This document shows, piece after piece, positions 32,396 to 44,400 of a stretch of DNA of 64,000 nucleotides. The notes beneath the pieces were generated by a model. That model saw only the letters and a program-made list of their open reading frames with translations, was not told the origin of the DNA and made no database searches. Each line of letters begins with the position of its first letter. Within the stretch, counting starts at the first letter, position 1. The position numbers were made by a program, and so were the translations under genes. Source of the stretch: Dactylorhiza incarnata (Eukaryota; Streptophyta; Magnoliopsida; Asparagales; Orchidaceae); NCBI GenBank assembly GCA_033032865.1, contig JAWHQI010000257.1, forward strand, positions 2,961,001-3,025,000, read 5' to 3'.

Positions 32396-33557
32396 TTCTT
32401 GATTAAATATTTGAATAGGACACCACTCCTTTTCTTCTCTCCTTAATCTTCTTGTTTCCCGTTGGAATTTTAGTGACAATGAGCTGTTCTTGGTTGATGC
32501 AACCCTTCGAGGTGGTTGAGGCTGACTTATAGAGGATGACACTTGTGGTTGAAGGTTGGGATTGAGGGTTGACTTGTAGAAGGTGGGACATGTGGTTGGT
32601 GGTTGGGATTAAGGGCCGAATTCTAGGTGATGTGACCTGTGGTTGGAGTTTAGGATTTACACACCATTGATTATCTATAAGGAGGAAAGAAGCGGACAAT
32701 TAGAACAAAGTTTTGGGGTCGATGGTTGGAAGAGGGATTAGGTCCGACAATTGCTACTAGAGGAAAAGTTTAGGGTTTTTGAATCTTGGAGAGGAATGAA
32801 TAAATCTCATGGGATCTCAATTTTAAATATGCTTCTTCCTGTCCTTGTGGTAAGTCTCATACTGCAATGTATTGTGTTGGTAACTTTTTCTTCAATAAAA
32901 TGTTTATCTTCTGCAATGTATTGTGTTGGTAACTTTTTCTTCAATAAAATGTTTATCTACTGGTGTGCATTCCATTCGACAAATCATTATAGCAAGTAGA
33001 ATCTCTTTGGGCCTTCCATCCATCATGGAGGGCTCAACAAAGCTTTAGCATACTGACAACTGAGTAAATGATCTAGTATGGAAGTAACTCATGTCATCAG
33101 GCATGCCTAATTTTCTTCAAAATTCAGCTTTCCCATGCCATATTGGCTTTAGCTTTTTTCCCTTCTTCTGTGAATCGATAAACTTGGGTGCAATCAAGCA
33201 AGATATTCTTCTTGGAAATTATATTTGACCCGATGTTGGTCGTGTTCTTTGGATTTTTGTTATTTTTAGTAATTAATGCTCCCCCTACATGTTGATTTCT
33301 TGAATACACTCAAGAAATCTCTTGCTCGTCCTTAATCGCTTCATCCCCATCATTACTCATTAGTGGCGGGGATGATGAAGAGTGAATTTTAAATGATCTG
33401 TGTCAAATAACATAAACATAGAATCTTCATCATCAAGGAATGCACATTGCAGTTTAAGAAAAAACTTTAGGTATGGCAGTTTGTCATTCCAAGTCCTGAG
33501 ATACTTGTTGTTTACTGCAGATGGGTGGTGGTTCTGTTAATTTTATTTGGCTATTTA
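32396..33557. other. Unassigned intron block with a 49-bp tandem duplication
   Basis: No recognised genes. A 49-bp unit starting ctgcaatgtattgtgttggt is present twice (32862-32910 and 32911-32959) with almost no differences, so the duplication is recent. Confidence 0.5.
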
Positions 33558-33571
33558 TTTGAGGGTGGAGA

Positions 33572-33746
33572 CTTGGCATACCGGTTGAGGTGTTGCCATG
33601 TGACATTGAGATCACGGGTTTGAGTCCTGGACGCAACCTCTTGCAAAAATGCAGGATAAGGTTTGCCTACATTTCACCCTTGTGGCGGGACCCTTCCCCG
33701 GACCCTCGCTGCGCGGGGATGCTTTGTGCACTGAGCTGCCCATTTG
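33572..33746 (+). mobile_element. Au-type SINE, copy 3
   Basis: Bounded by an exact 14-bp target duplication tttgagggtggaga at 33558-33571 and 33747-33760. It has the Au body motifs 'cttgcaaaaatgcagg' and 'cggggatgctttgtgca'. Confidence 0.9.
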
Positions 33747-33760
33747 TTTGAGGGTGGAGA

Positions 33761-34363
33761 GCAATCCTCTTTGTCAACTTGGTATCTTTCATGGCCCATA
33801 AAGCCTACTAGAAATAACTGAGGAATCTTCCATAACATACATAATAAAACAGATGTTCAAAATGTGCCCAAACATGTTGAAGGGCCTGCTAACTTACCTC
33901 TCTTTTGATGGTTTCTTGCAAGAAACCAAAGTAATCATCTTCGAAATGATCTTTTAATTGCGGCCTCTATTTATTTTTGGCAATTCTCCCAGGAAATTCA
34001 TTGAAATGCTTTCTATGTGTAGCTTGGTACATGCCGAGGCATGTCAATCCAAGCTCTCTATTTGCAGCCTTTAAGATGTTGCACAATATTAACCCCTTTA
34101 TGAACTTGCAGTTGTCCCCTTGTATCTTCGCCAATAGTCGTAGTGCTATAAGTTCTGAGATGTTTCTCTACTAAAAAGTCCTCAACCACCTTGGATGAGT
34201 GTGCCTCTCGCATCTATGCCCTTTCATTTAGCTACATTTGATATGCACAACTATCTTTTTTTGTAAAGGTCATCTCTCCAACTTTACTCTTATAGGGATG
34301 TCACCTTGTAGTCTTCTAGGACTTATTTAAAGCAGGGAACCTGGATATGCTTCTTTCTGTATA
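33761..34363. other. Intron block, nothing recognised
   Basis: Mixed-composition sequence without repeats or domains that I can identify. Confidence 0.4.
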
Positions 34364-34368
34364 TTTTT

Positions 34369-36374
34369 GATACGTATTGATATGTATCTTGTCATGTAGC
34401 GCTTTGTCCTGTAGTGGGGTCTCCATCTATGTAAGGAGCCCTTAGGTAGTGGGAGTTATCTTTTGAATGATAGTCTTTTGGCCTCTCTTTGGAGAGGGGA
34501 ATACTTTGGAGGACCCAGCCTACGGGTGCTTGGCAAGAGCTTGCCTCTCGATTATATCTTTAATTTCATGTAATGCAAGTTTGCGTCTTTGGTTTTAGAT
34601 CTTGATACGACTTCCGTGTATCAATTGGTTCGACCTGCCACTCAATTAGGGTTTCCGACGGAACCCTAATTTGGAAATCCTCCCTCTCTAGCCGGCTTTC
34701 CCTCCCGATCGCCTGCAATCATCGAACGGACCCCACACGTCGTCTTCCACTCGCGTGTCCTCTTCACGCCCGATCCACACTCGACGGCGCATTTGACGAC
34801 TATAATGACTTTGACGGACTCCCCAGCCTTCCGCTACTCGGCTCGATCGTCTCTTCCAAGCCTTCAACGTCTCCCTCGCCATCGACCCGCACAACCGCCG
34901 ATTCCAGAGCCTGGCGTCTCTCCTTCTCCTAGCGACTTCGCCAGAGTCCGTCGATTTCAGTGGACATCGACCCTCCATCGGCTTCCAACGATTCCAGTGA
35001 GTCCTTTGGCTTTCAACGCCTCCAGCCTGCACGTCTCTTCTTCTCCAGCCGTGTCTGGCTGTACCTCCAGTGGCCTGCCAACACTTCTGCCCTCCAATGC
35101 CGCTCCGACGACCTTCTCCAACCGCCTTCTAGTGCCGCTCCATCCGCCTTGGGCCACGACTGTGTCCGTCCGCCCTTCCTGCGACTCTTGCAGCATCCTG
35201 ACGCTTCTCGCCGCTATGCCCAGCAGTCGTTCCATTCCCGTGACTCATTCAATGACCCTCCACACTGACGAGAACACCTCCGCCACTGCCTCCGTTGTCT
35301 CATATCGCATGGATTAACTCGAAGCCCGACTTGAGGATCTCACTCTCCTCCTTAGAGAGGTCGTGGCCACGACGGTAAACCGCCCACTGGCCCCTTTGCC
35401 ACCACCACCGCAACCCCTTCAGCCCGTCTCGAACTACATGGGGTTTCTCCACCCCGCTGCGCCGGTTCGTCTACGTCAGATCGAGATCCCTGTATTCGGC
35501 AACACCGACCCTCTCAGTTGGATCAATTCATCACCTGCACCGAACAATTCTTTAACCTTCAATCCATCCTCGCCAATCAGAAGGTTCCCCTGACCACTAT
35601 CTATATGGAGGGTTCGACGCTCCATTGGGTGCGTTGGATGCGCCAACATGTTTTTGACCTCTCCTGACCCACGTTGAAGGAGAAACTCTCCGCCACTATG
35701 ACGCCCTCCAGGCAGGCAGTGCCTATGAGCGCTTCAGCTCCGCGCGCCAGCTCGACACCATGTCCACTTACATTGACGAGTTCATCGAGGTCGCTACGCA
35801 CATGCCCGATCTATCCCCTGACCACTACTTGGGATACTTCCTTGGGGGTCTACAACCCCACCTTTGGGCGCTCCTCCTGTTCCACAACCCGACGACCCCA
35901 CCGCTTATCCCACGAGCAACACCTCGAGCTTCGTTGCAAGGGCCTTTGCTTCCGCTGTCAACAACCGTACTCTCCCACCCACGTTTGCGCTTTCAAAGAT
36001 TTGTGAGTACTGGTGGGATCTGAAGACGACAATCCTGACTTCAGCGACTTGGACCCCCTGACGCTTGCGAATGACCCCTACGGACCTCCATCTTGAGGAC
36101 CAGGTCGTTTTTTCAGGAGGGGAGTGTTGATACGTATCTTGTCATGTAGCATCTTGTCCTGTAGTGGGACCTCCATCTATATAAGGAACCCCTTAGGTAG
36201 TGAGAGTTATCTTTTGAGTGATAGTCTTTTGGTCTCTCTTTGGAGAGGGGAGTACTTTGGAGGACCCAGCCTCCGGGTGTTTGACGAGAGCTCGTCTCTC
36301 GATTGTATCTTTAATTTCATGCAATGCAAGTTCACGTCCTCGGTTTTAGATCTTGATACGGCCTCCGCGTATCA
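34369..36374 (+). mobile_element. Gag-only LTR element TR-GAG-3
   Basis: LTRs 34369-34623 and 36128-36374 begin TGATACG and end GTATCA. They differ at roughly 10% of sites by my count. Flanks are atttt and aattt (one change). A purine tract caggaggggagtgt precedes the 3' LTR (about 36114-36127). The interior of 1.5 kb encodes only a broken Ty3-type Gag. Size and content match TR-GAG-1, and the knuckle is closely similar, but the orientation is opposite and the LTRs differ. Confidence 0.88.
35220..36100 (+). pseudogene. Broken Gag of TR-GAG-3
   Basis: Several frames together give a Gag with an N-terminal coiled-coil-like LEARLEDLTLLLREV (about 35319), then IEIPVFGNTDPLSWI (about 35479), a STYIDEFIEVATHMPDLSPD part (35763) and a knuckle CFRCQQPYSPTHVC (about 35946). 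Stops and frameshifts lie at about 35316, 35590-35670 and 36003. The knuckle parallels CYRCKQPYSPNHNC of TR-GAG-1, so the two belong to related lineages. Confidence 0.82.
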
Positions 36375-36399
36375 AATTTTCACACAAAACAGTTCATTG

Positions 36400-36729
36400 C
36401 AAAATGGTTAGTGGTGGCACTAAAGCACGACAATCATTTTGTTGTCGATGCTATTTTGTACTTGATGACTAGGTTGAACTATTGAAGATATGACATCCAC
36501 ATTATGTGTCTTTCCTGCTGAACTTTGTCTCGGTCTGTAGGTGCTATGGTATGTGATCTTTTTGTATCACTATCTCCTTCTCTAATTGGTGGGTGTGTCA
36601 ATGTTTGACTATTTGATGAGACACTAATATTATATAGTATAATTCTTTTGTGCTCTCTGGATCATCTCTTATTGATATACAAAGAGCCTCCCATCTTACA
36701 TCAGAATTACACCGATGAATATCCATTGC
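36400..36729. other. Intron block, nothing recognised
   Basis: No recognisable domain or repeat. It leads into a decayed gypsy RT on the minus strand. Confidence 0.4.
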
Positions 36730-37266
36730 CCACTTGAAAGACATAAATGAAGGTTTTCTCTACAAACTCACATTTCTTCTCATTGAAGCAAAGATGGTGG
36801 TGTTGCAACTGTACAAATACCTTCCTCAAATTCTTCCAATGTTTCTTCAAAATCCCTCTATAGATATTTGATAGTTAGCCGCTAATAAATTCATCCATGT
36901 CCCATATTAGGACATCATTCATCAGCTTCGCAAAAGTTGTGCGGGCATTGCACAATCTTAATTAGATGAGTAACCATCATATAGCCATTGTCGGTTTTAA
37001 TTGCAGTCTTCTAGAGATTTTATTCATTAATGCATACTTAATGTTAGCCAAATTTGAGGTCCAACTTGGTGAATGTGCTTCAGCTAATCAAACAAGTTGT
37101 TGATGCGAAACAATGATAACAAATTTTCTTCGTTATTTTGTTAAGGGCGCGATATTGAACACAATCTTCATGTCCCTTTCTTCCACGAGACAATCACAAT
37201 AGATAATTCATAAAGAGAATTGTTGTGGTTGATAACTCCACTCTAGATCAATGTTCCATCCTTCTG
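36730..37266 (-). pseudogene. Decayed Ty3/gypsy RT fragment
   Basis: The minus strand reads remnants of the RT palm: a 'NARTTFAKLMNDVLIWDMDE' relic of the 'NAPATFQ.LMN..' block, and later CFNEKKCEFV, matching the '...L...KCEFG' end. The catalytic YxDD is not recognisable. A segment near 37190-37250 (ttgttgtggttgataactcc) recurs at about 39960-40015 beyond the LTR-like block. Confidence 0.6.
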
Positions 37267-38268
37267 TTGGATCGCGTGGCTTCCTTAGGGGGGAATAAGG
37301 TTTAACTTCACAACGGAAATGAAATATATAAGAGATTAAATCATCATGAAGAATAAAAGAAAAACTTTATCATTCAAAGATTAAGATAAAGACTCGCTCC
37401 TCGAACCGGTTGACCCTAGCAAATCCATCCAAGAATTTGCCTCAAGCCTCTCCTCCCTGGAGACCTCCCTAGACCTAACCTAAGATCTAGTCACCACACG
37501 CGAGACGAGTTTCACATAGATCTAACACAATCTGTTATGGGCCGGGCTCCGGGGCTCTGGGACTCTGGGCCACCAAGTGTTACTCCCGCTCCCGCCCCCG
37601 AAGTCTAGTCCCTCCCATAACAGGGCCGGCTCAGTTGGTGATGAGAGCCGTGTTGAAGGCTCCTTATCAAGGAGGTCTGGGGATCGAATCCCAGCCTCAA
37701 CAACCCGCCTCAATTAAACTGGTTGAGGAGACGGGTTGGGGTGTGTGGGCCGCGGCCCTGTTATGGGAGGGACTAGACTTCGGGGGCGGGAGCGGGAGTA
37801 ACACTTGGTAACCCAGAGTCCCAGAGCCCCGGAGCCCGGCCCATAACATAAAAGTGCTTTTATGTTATGGGCCGGGCTCCGGGACTCTGGGCCACCAAGT
37901 GTTACTCCCGCTCCCGCCCCCGAAGTCTAGTCCCTCCCATAACAGGGTCGCGGCCCACACACCCCAACCCGTCTCCTCAACCAGTTTAATTGAGGCGGGT
38001 TGTTGAGGCTGGGATTCGATCCCCAGACCTCCTTGATAAGGAGCCTTCAACACGGCTCTCATCACCAACTGAGCCGCGGCTCAGTTGGTGATGAGAGCCG
38101 TGTTGAAGGCTCCTTATCAAGGAGGTCTGGGGATCGAATCCCAGCCTCAACAACCCGCCTCAATTAAACTGGTTGAGGAGACGGGTTGGGGTGTGTGGGC
38201 CGCGGCCCTGTTATGGGAGGGACTAGACTTTGGGGGCGGGAGCGGGAGTAACACTTGGTGGCCCAGAG

Positions 38269-38872
38269 CTATGTTACACCGACACCGACACGTGACACGC
38301 GACATGACACGACGCGACACGCGACTCGTCAATTCTAAAAAAATATCATATTCTGACACGCTGGGACACGTATATTAAATAATTATTTTTTATATTTATG
38401 AAGGAGTACGTACTCCAATTCCTCTCGGCACATGATGAAGACGATGGTTGTGCAAGAAGCTTTATGGCTAAACTTTGTAGCATAGGTGCACTTGCACCAT
38501 GTATAACCCACCAAGCCTTAGGATCCATCGAAAATCGACTGTGAACAGAATCAAATTCTCTAAATTCTCCATTTATATAAGCAAAATTTGCGTACTCTAA
38601 ATTCACCTTGGTGCGATCCTCAATGTTAGGAAAGTACTTCTTAAAGCATTTTTTTGGTTTCTTGAATGATTTCACTATCCGTGTATGGAGAAATTCTAGA
38701 AGAATCTTCATTGAGTCATTGTTCACTATAGTGCCTAAATTTTAAAAATAAAACATCATACATAGTGGCTTTTATAGTGTTCTGAAGTGTCGGAGAGTGT
38801 CGGAGAGTCCGATGAGTGTCGGAGAGTCCGACACCGACACGTTGGGCATTTTGAAGTGTCGGTACAACATAG
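38269..38872. mobile_element. hAT remnant inserted in composite B
   Basis: Exact 8-bp target duplication gcccagag at 38261-38268 and 38873-38880. Inverted ends read ctatgttacaccgacac and, on the other side, aagtgtcggtacaacatag. Subterminal copies of 'gtcggagagtccga' lie near the right end. It carries a C-terminal transposase fragment, so it is an internal-deletion derivative of a full hAT. Confidence 0.92.
38346..38726 (-). pseudogene. hAT transposase C-terminal dimerisation fragment
   Basis: 127 residues on the minus strand containing MDPKAWWVIHGASAPMLQSL and CAERNWSTYSFI. This is the hallmark hAT dimerisation region ('W W...G...P.L..LA...L.Q..SSS..ER.WS'). The catalytic core and BED finger are missing, so it cannot transpose alone. 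Confidence 0.9.
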
Positions 38873-39229
38873 GCCCAGAGTCCCAGAGCCCCGGAGCCCG
38901 GCCCATAACACAATCTAATCGCCACACAATACAATTTCGACCGACAACAATGATCAAATCAAAGAGAAAATAGAAACCATAGAGAGGTGTAAAATAAGTG
39001 TTGCAGAAACTCCCCTAAATCTGAAGACGAAGGTTCGCTTGAGAATAGACGTCGTTTTTGGCTAATCCTTTTCTTGAATGATTTTTAATCTTTGCTTGTT
39101 CCTTTGAATCCTTTAGAATGAAAGGATGAGAGTTCTTCAGAGCTCGAAGTCGCCTAGGGAGAACACTCATCTGAAATTTCGATACTTGAAATGAAAGCCC
39201 GCACATTTAAATTGTGTTTTAAGTTCTCT

Positions 39230-39780
39230 GGGAGCTACCGCCGGGTAGTAGCGTTGAAAATCAAATATTCCTCGCTCGAATTCCTCCTCTGCATCGCGGG
39301 GATTTCCATATGAAGCTAGAGCTATTGCCTGGCGTTAGCTACTACCGCTGGCGGTGGTAAAATTTGGATATCACGCGCTCTGTTCCTCCTTTGCACCTCG
39401 GGGGTTTCCTTATGTAGCAAGCGCTATCGCCTGACATTGGCCAATACCGTCGGGCGGTAGTGTCCAACTTTCTGGTCTACAAAACTCTGTATATTTATCG
39501 CGGGCGCTAGGAGCGATCGATGTAAATATACCGTGGTAGCTAGCCGCTACCGCTGGGCGGTAGTGAAATTTTTGTTGTTCGTCTAGGTTGACTTGAAACC
39601 ATCTAGGGACTGCTCCAGGCCGCTCTTCTGAGCTAGCTGCTACCGCTGGCGATAACATCTTTCTTGAAGTTCTCCAGACAAACCAGAAATCCTAAAGTCC
39701 ACAGTCGATCGTCGACTGCAAGTTGACGTACGTCGAGTGCTACCACCAGATGGTACCATCTATCGCTGGCGATAGTGGCT
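39230..39780. repeat. Dispersed 'ctaccgc...gcggtag' palindromic repeats
   Basis: At least six copies of a short palindromic motif (ctaccgctgggcggtagt and variants such as gctaccgccgggtagtagc) occur at irregular spacing of 60-140 bp. They alternate with a semi-repeated 'tcctcctttgcacctcgggg' phrase. The repeats lie in the LTR-like block and have no coding meaning. Confidence 0.6.
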
Positions 39781-40165
39781 GAGTATTATTGATCTACATT
39801 GCGCACACCCAGTCCTGGATGCTTCAATATATGTAGCAACATATATACCCGTACATGCTCACATTGAAACACTTCAAAATAGAGATTAGAAACATTTCCG
39901 GATTTGTTATTCTCAAACTAGGAGAGCGTCGAATCATGTTCCATCACCTTTCACGAAACTATCACAATAAGTGATTCATAAGGAGAATTGTTGTGGTTGA
40001 TAACTCCATTCTAAAGCCGCTATGCAACCTTTTTTTCTTTATTTCCTCGTTCACCAAGATGGAGTTTCTAGACATGGGAGTAGGATGCATATGATAACTC
40101 CATTCTTGACCCATGAACCTCTTTCAAGAGTGTTGTAAACTGATTAACTTCTTCAATTTAATATC

Positions 40166-41404
40166 TGATGTAGGGTGGGCTGTAGAGTGAATTCCTAAAT
40201 GCACGTTAGTGATGAGTGGGGTTGACTCGCAATCTCCTAATGACTTAATGCATGCAACACATATGATTAGGCACACCAATTAACGATGGCAATTAAATAT
40301 CATAAAACAACAAACATCAATCCATAAACGAAAATAAACAAGTTTCTTTAGGCTTAGGGCGTTGGCTTTCTTCCGCACGGAGGGCCAGAGTAAGTGCGCG
40401 ACGATTCAGTCTGTCTTGCCGTTAGAGTTTTTCACGAGGCAAATAATAATAAACTGTAGTTTCAAACAAGCATATGATAACCACACCACAACAATGTTTC
40501 AACACCCAAAACTAATACAAAACACAACACAAATCTGTAACGTAATAGGACTGCTGTAGTTTAGGACAAATCTAAAGTTTTGGAGGGAGAATAAGGGTTT
40601 TCCGGGTGGTGGAGGACTGGATCGGTAAGGGGAGGGTCGAAGGAGAAGCTGGAGGGCTGAATCGAGATGCCGGAGGGTGAGATCTGGGCTGGATTGCTCA
40701 GATCTGGGCAGATCCGATATGGACGGGTGCTGGGAGGTGGTTTCACGAATGGGGGGGGGGGGGCAGCAGATCTGGGAGGGGGTTGGGGTGCTGGAATGGA
40801 GTGGCGCAGGGCTGGATCTGGGATGAAATGCCCAGATATTGGCAGATCTGGAAGGGTTGGATGCAGGGAGGTGGCTGGAAGCAAATGAAGGGAGGAAAGA
40901 GGGGGGGGGGGGCGGCGGCCTGGTATATGGGCGGACAGAGGGGACAGGGAAGGGGGTTGGGCGGCTGCCAGCAACAGGGAAGGAGGAGGAGGTGCGGCTA
41001 GGATTGGTGGAGGGGGAAGAGAACAAGGAGGAAATGAGATAACTTACCCAAGGAGTCGTCACTAAGGGGTTCCACGGAGTCGGCACCGCGGAGGAGATCA
41101 CCGGAAATGAGGAAGAGCTTCTCCAAATTTCAGCAATAATCTAACTATAGCAGCCCTATGCTTTATTTATAATAAAACTGGATTAGGGCAACCGAAATCG
41201 ACGACTATGGTTGACCGGCGGTTTCAGGGCCATAAATACATAAAATAAAATCCAAAATACATAATGTCATATATGAAATCATATCAGAACGACGAGCCGG
41301 ACGCATCCGCGGTGGCGGAACGCCGGTTCGTTCAAGTCCGCCTGCGAGAATACACGAAGGTGGGGTCCGCCTTGCGCCGAGTCGCGCCAGATGGTCCCCC
41401 ATTA
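40166..41404 (-). repeat. gypsy element LTR (3' end)
   Basis: A 1239-bp LTR with a G-rich centre (including a G run near 40750) and a 'tttatttataataaaa' TATA-like segment near 41162. It has one copy of the 30-bp gtccgcctgcgagaatacac unit that is repeated four times in the partner LTR. Confidence 0.92.
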
Positions 41405-44400
41405 ACTCCCCCCGACTGAAAAGCCTTCATCTTTAATGAATGGAGACGATCATACTGTGGTCGAAGTCCAGGGGCGAGTCGATCAAGCTCTGCAACAACA
41501 ATCCAGGTGTCGTCGGTGAAGGGTCGTCCGCGCCAGCGAACCAAGTAGAGGCACACGAGGCCGTCCGTGGAGGGGACGTACTCATGCGCAATGATCTCAG
41601 TGATATGCTCGTCGCGCAACACTCGAGGAGGGAGATCTGGTGAAATCTGTGGTGCCAAAGGTGAAGCCAGTGGAGATGGGATCCCGGGTAAGTTGGGGTC
41701 AAAGGTGGGCTGGGTGGGGGATAAGGACTGTGGTGGCAAGGGCTCAGACATAGGCTGGGTGGCGGGAGGTGAAAGCGGTGGTACAGGCTCGGAAGGGCCG
41801 CCAATGTAGGGATCAGAGTACTCGTGAGGTGTAAAGTATGGCGCCAGGTCCTCCACATTGAACACTGGGTGGATACCCATGCTCGCAGGAATCTCCAGCT
41901 CATAAGCATTTGGCCCGATCCGTCTCAGGACTGTGTAGGGACCGATTCGCCTAACGCTTATCTTGTTAGCAGACCCCTGAGGGAGCCTCTCAGTACGGGC
42001 TCTCACCATCACTTGTTCACCTATCAGAAAATGTCTTTCCCGCCTATTTTTATCCGCCTGTTCCTTATAATATTCGTTGCTTAAATTAATTTTGCGCCTA
42101 ACTGACTCATGCAACTCATGCAAATGACGTGTGAAGGACTCAACAGACTCACTAGGGCGTGACTCAATCGGGACAAGGATAAGATCAATAGGCTTCCTAG
42201 GGTCGTAACCTGACACTATATGAAATGGACTCAGACCTGTTGACCTATTGATGGAATTGTTATACGCAAACTCCGCGACAGGGAGCACCGAGTCTCAACT
42301 AGATACATGCTCTCCAACTAGACACCTCAGTAAATTGCCTAGACTTCTATTCATTACCTCAGTCTGACCGTCCGTCTGAGGGTGGTATGCAGATGAAAAC
42401 TTTAAAGTAGTCCCGGTCTTTCGCCACAAGGTCTTCCAGAAATAGCTAACGAACCTCACATCCCTATCGGACACAATGGACTTCGGCAGGCCGTCTAATC
42501 TAAAGACGCCACTAATAAATAAGGCCGCGACGTGGGGTGCATCTGCGGTCTTACTGCATGCGATGAAATGGGCCATCTTAGAAAACCGATCAACCACTAC
42601 GAATATAGAATCATGTTTCCTCTGAGTACGAGGAAGTCCAAGTACGAAGTCCATGCTAATGTCCTCCCAATGACGATGGGGAACGGGATGAGGGGTGTAT
42701 AAGCCGTTGTTTTACTTCGTTCCCTTGGCCGTTTGACAAGTGCGATAATGCCGTACGACACGAGCTACATCCTTCTTTAGGCTCGGCCAATGGAAACGAT
42801 CCTCTACTATAACGATCAACTTGTCCCACCCAAAATGACCGGTGGCACCTCCCGCGTGCATCTCCCATATGAAATAGTCGTGATACGAGGTGCTGGGTAC
42901 GCACAAGCGGGAACCCCGGAATAAATACCCGTCAATAAGCTGAAACCCTCAATAGGATCAGGCGGGTCCTTCGACAGCGCGACATATAAATCATCAAAAT
43001 CAGGACAAGTGGGGTAGTCCGTGATCAATCTCTCAAACCCACCCACCTGGGCCCTCAACGTGTGTAGGAGTGAGACTCTACGACTGAGTGCGTCAGCGGG
43101 TTTATTCTCAGCACCAGCGCGGTGTTTGAGAACGTAGTGAAAATCCAGTAAATACTCAACCCACTTTGCATGCCGATGACTCAACTTCCTTTGGGAATCG
43201 AGGTAACGTAGGGCCTGGTGGTCAGAGTAGAGTACAAACTCTCGTGGTAGGAGGTAGTGTCTCCAATATCGTAATGACTGGACAATAGCATAAAATTCTC
43301 GACCGCAGTTCAAGTATTTTTGCCTAGCTTCGTTCAGTTTCTCACTAAAGTAAGAAACTAGGTGTCCCTCTTGACTTAACACCCCCAATACCAACACCTG
43401 ATGTGTCACAGGCGACCTCAAAAGCTCTACTGAAATCGGGGAGTCTCAGCGGGAGCGGACGTCAGCTTGTCCTTAATCTCTTCAAATGCACGAGTCGCCA
43501 CGACGGTCCACTGAAAGTCTCCCTTGCGCAGATAGTTAGTAAACAGAGCCATAATCAAGCTAAATCCTCTAACGAATCTCCTATAAAAGGTCGCAAGCCC
43601 ATGGAAACTGTGGGCCTCATGGATGCTTGATGGCATGGGCCAATCGCGGATGGACTGGACCTTCTCAGGGTCAACGAACACGCCTGAGGAGATAATGAAC
43701 CTGAGAAAGTGAACTGATTCGGACAAGAAAGAGCACTTTGTCATATTTATAAATAACTTCTCCTTTCGGAGGATGTTAAACAAAAGTCTCAAGTGTTCGA
43801 GGTGATCCGACTTAGTGTGGCTATAAATCAGAATGTCGTCAAAGTATACGACTAGGAATTTGCTCATGCAGGGCCGCATAATCTGAGTCATGACTCGCAT
43901 GAACGTGCTCGGGCGTTCGACAACCCAAATGACATGACCAACCACTCGTACAGACCATCTTTGGTCTTGAATGCCGTCTTCCACTCGTCTCCCTCTCGGA
44001 CTCTGATCTGGTGGTATCCGCCACGGAGGTCGATCTTCGAAAAGATCTGGGCTCCAGACATCGTATCTAAAAGACCATTCAATCGAGGGATCGAGAAACG
44101 ATATTTCACTGTAATCGTATTAATAGCTCGATTATCAATGCACATGCGCCAACTGCCGTCCTTCTTGGGGATAAGAAGGGCGGGAACCGCGCATGGACTC
44201 AAACTCTCCCGCTTGAATTGCTTCCGGAGAAGCTCGTCGACCTGTCTCTTGAGCTCAGCGTGCTTAACGGGATTCATACGATAGTGCGACAGATTTGGGA
44301 GTGAGGTCCCCGGGACTAAATCAATAGCGTGCTGGATGTCCCGTAGTGGGGACAACTCATCAGGGAGCTCCTTTGGCATAAGGTTCGCAAACTTATCTAA

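Larger units (their letters stand above)
37533..38910. mobile_element. Foldback composite B with tRNA-like cores
   Basis: Termini are TGTTATGGGCCGGGC...CCCGGCCCATAACA. Exact 5-bp flanks caatc lie at 37528-37532 and 38911-38915. Unit 1 has an arm (37533-37622), a tRNA-like core (37623-37758) and an inverted arm (37759-37848). A 14-bp palindromic spacer taaaagtgctttta follows (37849-37862). Unit 2 has an arm (37863-37944), core in minus, a head-to-head junction at gagccgcggctc (about 38071-38082), core in plus, and an arm (from 38209) split by a hAT element. The core is the same as in composite A (ggctcagttggtgatgag ... ggggatcgaatccc), but the arms share no evident sequence with those of A. 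Confidence 0.78.
37267..39937. repeat. LTR-like block containing foldback composite B
   Basis: Starts tgttggatcg and ends gtcgaatca. It has no coding domains. The two sides of composite B join cleanly at the caatc duplication, leaving about 1.3 kb of LTR-like sequence. Related gypsy RT sequence flanks it on both sides (37190-37250 and 39957-40015). It may be a solo LTR or part of an unidentified element; no 5-bp duplication is convincing. Confidence 0.45.

Noticed and set aside
40499..41101. 200-codon Pro/Ser-rich frame on the minus strand (and its twin at 49101-49715)
   Set aside because: Lies wholly within the two LTRs of the gypsy element and reflects the G-rich LTR centre; the two copies are broken differently.
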